A stretch of 22,252 nucleotides of DNA, taken from assembly GCA_003509805.1 (NCBI GenBank), contig DOMV01000113.1:221-22472 (forward strand), in the 5' to 3' direction. The DNA is from Planctomycetaceae bacterium (GTDB lineage: Bacteria; Planctomycetota; Planctomycetia; Pirellulales; Thermoguttaceae). Position 1 is the stretch's first letter. The number at the start of each line of letters is the position of its first letter. Below the pieces are notes generated by a model. It was given only the letters and a program-made list of their open reading frames with translations, made no database searches and was not told the DNA's origin. Below are positions 16,640-22,252 of the stretch, one piece after another. Both the position numbers and the translations under genes were made by a program.

Positions 16640-18985
16640 TCAATTATTTCGCTGAACAAAAAAAATGTCGATCAGGTGATCTTCCATTTTTACATTTCCG
16701 CCGGAAATACAAACAGGATCATGCTTTATCCAGCCACAGGCAAAGCCTGATGTCACGGGATATCCGAATCGGTTGAGACGATTCCCGCTCTTGGTTTCCC
16801 AACGCATGGCACTGGAGCCGACCGGACCAAGTCCCGCCGTCAGCAGTTGTTTGTCGTCGTCACGAAAAGCGAAAGCTCTTTCTTTCAATTCGGAGTGAAC
16901 GCTTGGAAGACGCCTGACAGGTTTAATCTGATCTGTGTTCCACAGGACACACATGCCGGATTGTCCGGTAATGAAAAAGTCGCCTTGGGGACTGAATTTG
17001 CAGAAAAAGAAATAGCGATCATGCATCGACGTTCCCGGAAAGAACGATTTCGACGCATACACGCGTCGGGCAATCGCCTTGCCATTTTGGACATCCCAAA
17101 GCGAAAGAACATTGTGGCGCACTCCTTCCCGGTTTTCGTTCAGGAGAAAGCGATTGCCGTCCGGATGAATCCGGGCAGCGATAATACTGCCATTAAAATG
17201 AACAAGTCGCTTTCCGGTTTTCACGTCCCATATTCCCAAATTTTCTTCGCCGAAAAGGAGGATGCGGGAACCGTCATTGGAAAACGACATGCCGTGAATA
17301 TATTCGCCGAACTCGATCCGGCACTTTTCAGGACGGATGTTCCTATCTTCATCGAGATCGTAAACAGAACTGTTTTCATTGCCGTCGCGGGATACCGCCA
17401 AGCGGCTTGAATCGGGACTAATCGCCATTGTTCCTGGCGATTGGTCACCATCTCGGACTGAAAAAACGTGGTTCGAGTCAAACTGCCATAGAAGAATCGT
17501 GTTTGCCTGGGAATCATCCGACCGGGCAAACCCCAGCGCAAATCGACCGTCGGGACTCATTTGACATTCCCACGGCGAAATCGGGCATTGCTCATTTTCA
17601 AACTTCCTAACCATTTGCCGACCGTCGAAGAGAAACAAAGCCGCACCGCAGGTTTCGCCGAGTTGGTTTGCATAAGCACATAGCAAGGCTTTTCCGTTCT
17701 CGCTCAATTGAGCGCTCTGCAAAACGCGAACGGACTCCGGGGGCATCACGACAAGGTTCCCATACGGTTTTGGCGGATCATTTTCGTTCGACATACCGGA
17801 AGTATCCGGTTTTTTACGCGTCGATAAAACCATTTCCCTGAGGGCGCCTCCGTTCTGGTCACGCACACGGACAAGGCATTTTCCCGGTGAATCATTCCGC
17901 GTGTTCGGATACGGAACAGTTGCATTCAAACAATCATCCAAAGAAAAGGATGACAGGTCGGCGCCTGTAAAACAGCCGTTTCGGACGGCGACAATCATAT
18001 TACCGGCTTTCAAGCCATACCAATCGGCCAGATCGCCTTTGCGGATTTCATCGATCAGAAGTCCACCGTTGTCGGGTTTCCAACGAAAGCCAAGGGTTTC
18101 CATCGGATCGTTTGAAACAATGTATTCGGCGATCTCCTCTCCATCGGGCAACGGTGAAAAAGGAACCGGCGATCGTGCAACCTTTTTCAGGTCCATGGCG
18201 GATTCGCCCTGAAAAATGAAATCGACCGCCTTGTCCTGTTCGGCGGCGACCTGCTGAAACAACGTGTTCCACGAGCCGACGTAAGGCGGGCGCTTCGACG
18301 GGCCGTCGCCGGAAAGGTTGGTCAGCACCTTGCAAAACGCCGTCGTGAACGCGCCGCCGTTGATCGGGCAACCAACGGCGGTTTGGTCGGCATTCGCGGA
18401 ATTGACGTTCACAAGCCCCGACGAACGAAAAAACAGGTTCATGAAAACACGCCGGTCGAATTCCATGAAAATTTCCGGAGCACACGGCTCCAGCGAGGCG
18501 TCCGGCTTGGCAAATTCAAAGCAACTGTCGCTCAGGATGATATTCAGCTTGGCGTTTTTACTCTCAATCCAATTGAGGATTCTTTCACGGGAGACAAGCC
18601 GCTTTCCCACGATCAAATGGTGGTCTTCATTGCTCAATCGCGGTTGCTGTTCCGGATAAAAAATACCATGTCCGGCAAAAAAGAAGAAAATCGTGTCGTT
18701 CGGGGCGACGGCAAGATCGGCATAATATCGTTCGATATTCTCGTGACTGAAGTTTTCATCGGCCAAAACGGCGATTGTCCTTCGGTGGGCCGGAATCGCG
18801 GTTTCAAACATGCGCACGAGGCGAAGAACGTCATGCTGCACGCTGAGACCGATTCGATCATCGTCGGTATCCGCAACGATAAGAATATGCATTTTTCCAT
18901 ACTCGTCGGTCGCCTGGGACGCATGGGCGAACGCGCAAGCCGTCATGACGGGAAGGAACAGGAGGAAACGAAACGAATGCGTCAT
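16640..18985 (-). CDS. Exported caspase-like protease with PDZ and WD40-like beta-propeller
   Basis: The protein has 781 residues. A signal peptide (about 1-22, cut near AHA/SQ) is followed by a caspase-fold domain at about 31-270: MHILIVADTDDDRIG, then His106-Gly107 in FFFAGHGIFY, then Cys155 in IILSDSCFEF, and NSANADQTAVGCPINGGAF near the substrate-loop region. Residues about 296-390 look like a PDZ domain (GFRWKPDNGGLLIDEIRKG, then LADWYGLKAGNMIVAVRNG). The rest (about 410-775) is a WD40-like propeller with repeated MSPDGRFAL, ISPDSSRLAVS, SNDGSRILLF, GIWDVKTGK and SLWDVQNGK. The ATG at 18985 overlaps the anti-sigma stop in ATGA, so translation is coupled. The dyad is complete, and the protein should be an active extracytoplasmic peptidase. 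Operon position suggests it acts with the sigma/anti-sigma pair. The PDZ-protease layout recalls DegS, though the catalytic fold differs. Confidence 0.87.
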   Translation of the reverse strand: MTHSFRFLLFLPVMTACAFAHASQATDEYGKMHILIVADTDDDRIGLSVQHDVLRLVRMFETAIPAHRRTIAVLADENFSHENIERYYADLAVAPNDTIFFFFAGHGIFYPEQQPRLSNEDHHLIVGKRLVSRERILNWIESKNAKLNIILSDSCFEFAKPDASLEPCAPEIFMEFDRRVFMNLFFRSSGLVNVNSANADQTAVGCPINGGAFTTAFCKVLTNLSGDGPSKRPPYVGSWNTLFQQVAAEQDKAVDFIFQGESAMDLKKVARSPVPFSPLPDGEEIAEYIVSNDPMETLGFRWKPDNGGLLIDEIRKGDLADWYGLKAGNMIVAVRNGCFTGADLSSFSLDDCLNATVPYPNTRNDSPGKCLVRVRDQNGGALREMVLSTRKKPDTSGMSNENDPPKPYGNLVVMPPESVRVLQSAQLSENGKALLCAYANQLGETCGAALFLFDGRQMVRKFENEQCPISPWECQMSPDGRFALGFARSDDSQANTILLWQFDSNHVFSVRDGDQSPGTMAISPDSSRLAVSRDGNENSSVYDLDEDRNIRPEKCRIEFGEYIHGMSFSNDGSRILLFGEENLGIWDVKTGKRLVHFNGSIIAARIHPDGNRFLLNENREGVRHNVLSLWDVQNGKAIARRVYASKSFFPGTSMHDRYFFFCKFSPQGDFFITGQSGMCVLWNTDQIKPVRRLPSVHSELKERAFAFRDDDKQLLTAGLGPVGSSAMRWETKSGNRLNRFGYPVTSGFACGWIKHDPVCISGGNVKMEDHLIDIFFVQRNN

Positions 18986-19818
18986 TTGGGTTGGGCCAAT
19001 TGTCCGGAAGGGGATGTTGTTGTACCGAAATATTGAGCCAGGCTTTTTTGTGCCTGTTCCAAGTTGCCCGCTTGAATCATGATGGAGCCTTTCGCATGGC
19101 GGAACTCCATTTTTCCGTCGCTGTCCGACACGATAACGAGGATGGCATCCTTGTTTCGTTCTTCCGTTCGATCAAGACGGTATTTTTCAATAAACCAACC
19201 GACGATTTCCGGAACACTTTCTTCCGACGTGAGAATGGATTCATTACCCTGGAAGTCCTGCCGGACGACACAAACGCTTTTTTCCGGCGTTGCGGTGACA
19301 TCGTCTATGAGAGGACTTTTCCCTCCTCCCCGCGTTGACCACGAAGAATGTCCGGGAGATGGCGGTTGTTCAATCGGCGGATCGGTCGTTCTCGCAACTT
19401 GCGGCGCAGGTTTCCCAGGTTGCTTTCGATGAAATCCCGGGAAGCGGACGGCAATCAGCAAGGCAATGAAAAGAACAACGGCGGAAGAATAGTACCATAT
19501 TTTCTGTCCGTGTCGTGGCGTTCCCGAAATGTCTCCGGCAACGGAAGTAGTCATTTCAGGCGCCCGGGGGGCGGGCGGCGGGTCAAGCAGTCCGGACGAA
19601 ACCATTTCCGAAACCGCAAGCAGCACATCGGGACTGCGATTCAGGTATTTTAGAAATCGTTCCCGTTCCCGTTCGGAAATTTGTCCTTCGGACCACCGAA
19701 GCATGAAATCTTCGTCGGCAAGAAAATCAACGTCGTTGATCGGCGGCCCCTCCAGTACAGGTTCGAGAGCCTCTTTAATGATGTGTCGCAACGCGTTTTT
19801 GGTAAAGGTCGGATTCAT
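18982..19818 (-). CDS. Single-pass membrane anti-sigma-like protein
   Basis: The protein has 278 residues. A cytoplasmic part (1-106) contains DEDFMLRWSEGQISERERERF and KYLNRSPDVLLAVSEM at about 36-72. This is the helical pattern of anti-sigma domains (D-x-x-L-x-x-x-x-x-G-x-L-x-x-x-E-R-x-x-x-x-x-L-x-x-x-P), but without the zinc-binding His/Cys set. One helix follows (about 107-125, WYYSSAVVLFIALLIAVRF), then a Pro/Ser/Gly-rich extracytoplasmic linker (about 130-170) and a small folded region (about 180-268: CVVRQDFQGNESILT, ILVIVSDSDGKMEFRHAKGS, and a final helix). The start at 19818 overlaps the sigma stop in ATGA, and its stop overlaps the caspase start in the same way. It probably holds the sigma factor at the membrane and senses something outside. 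The anti-sigma role is inferred from context and pattern. Confidence 0.75.
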   Translation of the reverse strand: MNPTFTKNALRHIIKEALEPVLEGPPINDVDFLADEDFMLRWSEGQISERERERFLKYLNRSPDVLLAVSEMVSSGLLDPPPAPRAPEMTTSVAGDISGTPRHGQKIWYYSSAVVLFIALLIAVRFPGFHRKQPGKPAPQVARTTDPPIEQPPSPGHSSWSTRGGGKSPLIDDVTATPEKSVCVVRQDFQGNESILTSEESVPEIVGWFIEKYRLDRTEERNKDAILVIVSDSDGKMEFRHAKGSIMIQAGNLEQAQKSLAQYFGTTTSPSGQLAQPK

Positions 19819-20861
19819 GAATCGTCCTCCTCTTTCGCAGGCATCCGATCAAGACAGAGCGATTCGAACTCGTCGAGGAGCATATCGATAAGCATCTCGT
19901 GGTTTTCAAGGATTTTCGGAAAAAGATCGTCGGTGCGCAAGCGGCCCTTCAAGGATGCAAGCCGTCGATCCATTTCGGTGCGGAATGCGGACAACGCCTG
20001 TTGGCGACGGCGCGAAACCGTACCGGGATCGACCTTGTAGATGGCCGCGACCTGCCGGACCGTCAACCGGCCGACATGGAGGAACAGGAGCGTCCCCCGC
20101 TGCATTTCCGGGATAGAAGCAAACGATTCACGAACCAATTCGATCAGCGGTTGCTCCAAGATGCCCATTTCTTTTCGAGAGAAAACCCGGTCGGCCCAAT
20201 TGTCCGGAAACGGGGAAAAGCGGCGACGATACCGGGAGTCGGCACGGCGGCGTTCACGAATAAAATTGTAAACGACGACCGCAAGCCAACGGCGCAGACC
20301 GACTTTTCCTTCGTATTTCTCGATCTTTTTGGGGGCTGGTCCGTTGACACCGAAGCCGCCGAGGTAAGTCAAAAAATCGTTCCACCAATCTTCGGCAGAT
20401 TCGATCCGCGCAACCCGTTCGGCAAGATACTGTTTGAACATGCGCTCAAAACAAATCCATGCCTTGTTTTCACTTTTACCCATTGCTTCCGCGAGTGTTA
20501 CGTCGTGAATCGGGTTGCCGTCGAGGTCGTGTTCTTGTGGAAAGCTCTTTCCGCGTTCGATGGTTTGCAGTACGGTTTCACCGTCCGGGACCGCCGGGTT
20601 TGATTTCAACCAATGGTAAGACCAGCACCGCCAGAGACGATTGGCGAAATCGCAGAAATCCCGGCAGGTGCGTTCGATCTTCCGCTCGCAGATTTCAGGG
20701 GAATAGCGAGCGAGGCGTTCTTCAATCGGCGTGAAAATTTGCGAATGGTTAAGGGTGAGGCCGATTTGTTCGAATTCCGGCTCGAAACGATAACCTGACA
20801 CGCCGTCGTCTTCCTCGGACGTAATCGGTATAATTCGTGGGATTTGCGTATTGGTGAACAT
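19815..20861 (-). CDS. ECF-type RNA polymerase sigma factor with long N-terminal extension
   Basis: From the ATG at 20861 the protein has 348 residues. Region 2 lies at about 150-207: SAEDWWNDFLTYLGGF, then KYEGKVGLRRWLAVVVYNFIRE, matching the ECF pattern that ends in W-L-x-x-x-x-x-N-x-x-x-D/E-R-x-R. Region 4 is at about 245-300, with the helix-turn-helix LTVRQVAAIYKVDPGTVSRR. The first 150 residues are an extension rich in Cys, Trp and charged residues (DFCDFANRLWRCWSYHW). The frame is open upstream to 21101, but that stretch runs into repeat R2 and has no conserved look, so I prefer 20861; 20990 is an alternative. The factor directs RNA polymerase to its own promoters and is presumably autoregulated. 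It heads the ATGA-coupled operon with the anti-sigma and caspase genes. Confidence 0.85.
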   Translation of the reverse strand: MFTNTQIPRIIPITSEEDDGVSGYRFEPEFEQIGLTLNHSQIFTPIEERLARYSPEICERKIERTCRDFCDFANRLWRCWSYHWLKSNPAVPDGETVLQTIERGKSFPQEHDLDGNPIHDVTLAEAMGKSENKAWICFERMFKQYLAERVARIESAEDWWNDFLTYLGGFGVNGPAPKKIEKYEGKVGLRRWLAVVVYNFIRERRRADSRYRRRFSPFPDNWADRVFSRKEMGILEQPLIELVRESFASIPEMQRGTLLFLHVGRLTVRQVAAIYKVDPGTVSRRRQQALSAFRTEMDRRLASLKGRLRTDDLFPKILENHEMLIDMLLDEFESLCLDRMPAKEEDDS

Positions 20862-20947
20862 CGACGCTCGTGGAGAAAAGAGGGTCTGACATTTTCGAGA
20901 CGCATGTCGGTCCTGATTGTGACGTACAATCTGTCGAGAGCCCCCAT

Positions 20948-20978
20948 GTTTTCCAAAGCACGTTTTTTCCAACGCACG
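20948..20978. repeat. Short tandem repeat upstream of the sigma factor gene
   Basis: On the minus strand, CGTGCGTTGGAAAAAA is directly followed by CGTGCTTTGGAAAAC, two near-identical 15-16 base units. They lie about 90-115 bases before the sigma ATG at 20861, where an operator or promoter element would be expected. They could be binding sites for a regulator or for the operon's own sigma factor. Confidence 0.45.
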
Positions 20979-21040
20979 TTGGCTCAACATGCGGTATTGC
21001 AAAATTTCGCGCAAAAAACGTGACAGAGTACCGTCATTAC

Positions 21041-21188
21041 TATGCCGTAAACGGCCTGAAACTGTTCCCGCGACCAATCGCCTGCCGCTCGAATGATTCA
21101 CGCAAATACTTACATTAACAAAAGTTGTGGCAAGCGCGTGCGGCAGGCAGACTTGACCAAATGTCCGTTTTCATCGCGTTTCCAGTAG
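21041..21188 (+). repeat. Dispersed repeat R2, copy B (about 148 bp)
   Basis: This is the second copy of the repeat at 16459-16618, in the same orientation and upstream of the sigma gene. The outer blocks are well conserved, including GCCTGCCGCTCGAAT, GTGCGGCAGGC and TCATCGCGTTTCCAGTA. The middle between the paired GCCTGCCGC / GCGGCAGGC arms is unrelated, and copy A has about 8 extra bases before the left arm. Confidence 0.85.
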
Positions 21189-21907
21189 CTATCTCGCTCT
21201 TCGATGGCCAATGAATTTGCCCGCATTTTCTCCCCAAAAAAAGGGCGGCGAAAAAAGGGCGTCGAAACCGTGTTGCTCGTACCAGTCCCTACCACAGGAC
21301 ATCGAATACAACCGGCTCGACGCCCCATTTCTAATACGCGAAACGGACATCAAGCGATTGCAATTCGATGATTTTTCCTGATGATGCGCAACTGCAAACG
21401 ACGGGAAGCGTTCAACTTCCGTCAAACAGAGGCGGCATCGCCGGGAACGTGGTAGTAGCTGGTACGATGCAAGTCAAACCGAGTCAAGAAGAAAAAGCTG
21501 CCTGCAAAAGAACGGTCTTTCTTTCCCTTGACCCACTTATTTGCGTATTTTAACCGGGCCGGATTCCAGCGTCAACAATGCGGCAACTTTTTCAAATCGT
21601 TGGAATTTGGGTAAAATTTGCCGATTCGAACGTCGTCGTTTGACGAAATGGTCTCCACCGGTCGAAAATTCTTCATTCATGCGCAGTGTTTCTCGATACA
21701 GCATTCACTTGGTGGTCTCTTTGGGCGGCTTTGCCGACCGGGATTCTGCCGGGCATTCCGGGAGCGGACTTCCGTTTCTTGATCCTTTGCATCGGATTCG
21801 TACCGAAACTACCACGTGCATGAAGCCTCGCAAAGGGCGGTTGAGAGTATCGAGCATCGATCTCTCGCATGTAAACACATCGATTGTCTGACAAAAAGGA
21901 ATCTCTT
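21189..21907. other. Intergenic region with no convincing gene
   Basis: About 720 bases lie between repeat R2 copy B and the next start codon. ORFs here are short and lack ribosome-binding sites. The best is a 61-codon plus-strand ORF at 21368-21553 with VQLPSNRGGIAGNVVVAGTM, which has a partly protein-like look but no recognisable family. This region should contain the leader of the gene at 21908. I see no tRNA or clear terminator. Confidence 0.4.
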
Positions 21908-22033
21908 ATGAAAAGAACCCCCTTGCAAAAGGTGCGACGCTCGGCGTCCGCGCCGCCCGCCCCGAAATCCACCTCGTGGAGCGGCAAAATCGCCCAACTC
22001 GTCAAAAAATCTGTCACGCCGCTCCTGCTCGGG
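21908..22033 (+). pseudogene. Small gene truncated by an insertion sequence
   Basis: An ATG at 21908 with AAGGA about seven bases upstream opens a basic N-terminus (MKRTPLQKVRRSASAP, then IAQLVKKSVTPLLLG). At about 22033 the frame enters AT-richer DNA that looks like the end of the ISAzo13 element, and it stops at TAA 22067-22069 after about ten unrelated codons. The natural C-terminus is missing and probably lies on the far side of the insertion, outside the window. No family is recognised. Confidence 0.45.
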
Positions 22034-22252
22034 AGCTGTGTCAAAATAACATTTACGAACGCACGATAAAATGCTATGCTTTCTCCATGGAGGTACACTC
22101 GTGGAAGAAATCATTGCACGGAAGTTTCAAGTGTTGGTTGAAGAGTTGAATGAACGCCAGCGACGTCTCTGGGCGGCAAGTGAGGCGATGTGTCTGGGGC
22201 ATGGCGGCGTGAGCCTTGTCGCCAGAGCGACCGGGCTTTCCCGACCGACCAT
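22034..22252 (+). mobile_element. Left end of an ISAzo13-family insertion sequence (partial)
   Basis: The element appears to begin near 22034, where the sequence shifts to AT-rich DNA (GCTGTGTCAAAATAACATTT) just before the transposase gene. It continues past the window edge. The exact terminal inverted repeat cannot be fixed without the other end. Confidence 0.55.
22101..22252 (+). CDS. ISAzo13-family transposase, N-terminal part
   Basis: A GTG at 22101, preceded by GGAGG seven bases upstream, starts a frame open to the window end (50 complete codons). It reads IIARKFQVLVEELNERQRRL, then WAASEAMCLGHGGVSLVARA, then TGLSRPT. The L-N-E-R-Q-R-R-L-W-x-x-x-E-A-x-x-x-G-x-G-G-x-x-x-V-x-x-A-T-G-x-S-R-x-T pattern is the helix-turn-helix start of ISAzo13-type transposases, which carry the Pfam 'Rhodopirellula transposase DDE' domain. 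The catalytic part is outside the window. Confidence 0.85.
   Translation, partial: MEEIIARKFQVLVEELNERQRRLWAASEAMCLGHGGVSLVARATGLSRPT

Noticed and set aside
20862..21101. An 80-residue N-terminal extension of the sigma factor to 21101
   Set aside because: It runs into repeat R2 and over the tandem repeat, with a basic, irregular sequence and no ribosome-binding site; the start at 20861 is more credible.
11411..21101. A type III-E CRISPR (Craspase)-like system, because caspase-type proteases and a sigma factor occur together
   Set aside because: There is no CRISPR array, no Cas7-11 or other Cas protein, and the caspases here carry signal peptides, so they act outside the cytoplasm. The resemblance is limited to the general idea of protease plus sigma factor.
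21673..22098. Minus-strand ORF of 141 codons across the truncated gene and IS end
   Set aside because: It crosses the apparent IS junction and opposes better-supported plus-strand starts with Shine-Dalgarno sequences.

Overview
The window looks chromosomal and most likely comes from a planctomycete or close relative. The grounds are indirect: a very large AsmA-like envelope protein, a transglutaminase with fused DUF3488 and DUF4129 regions, an ECF-type sigma factor with a long N-terminal extension paired with a zinc-less anti-sigma protein, secreted caspase-fold proteins, and the start of an ISAzo13-type ('Rhodopirellula transposase') element. No rRNA or tRNA gene and no CRISPR array was seen.

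Layout. Positions 1-99 hold the C-terminus of a membrane protein. asnA follows (minus strand, 169-1203), then a divergent AsmA-like gene (plus, about 1365-5393). FxsA (5454-5924) and a TgpA-like transglutaminase (6021-9122) are on the minus strand. Two nearly identical 121-bp copies of a dispersed repeat (R1) lie at 1237-1357 and 9146-9266, so they bracket the AsmA/FxsA/transglutaminase block. Positions 9440-10170 are a scrap-yard of two small ORFs and structured non-coding DNA. A membrane TPR protein follows at 10171-11112, and the gene after it was cut short by an IS5-like transposase remnant.

The most interesting part is 11411-21188. Six minus-strand genes form two sets. The upstream set (20861 to 16640) is a tight, ATGA-coupled operon. 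It encodes an ECF sigma factor, a single-pass membrane anti-sigma-like protein, and an exported protein with caspase, PDZ and WD40-like beta-propeller regions. The downstream set (16091 to 11411) encodes an exported DUF1566-plus-caspase protein, an exported protein I can only call DUF2330-like, and a fusion of those last two domain types. In the fusion the caspase His-Gly is replaced by Arg-Asp. A second dispersed repeat (R2, about 150 bp) brackets the sigma/anti-sigma/caspase operon at 16459-16618 and 21041-21188.

A working model (inference) is an envelope stress or surveillance module. An exported caspase-PDZ protein could cut the external part of the anti-sigma protein, as trypsin-like DegS does with RseA, and release the sigma factor. 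The downstream caspase, its DUF2330-like partner and the pseudo-caspase fusion could be targets, effectors or modulators. The right edge (21189-22252) is mostly non-coding and ends with a small gene interrupted by an ISAzo13-family insertion sequence that runs off the window.
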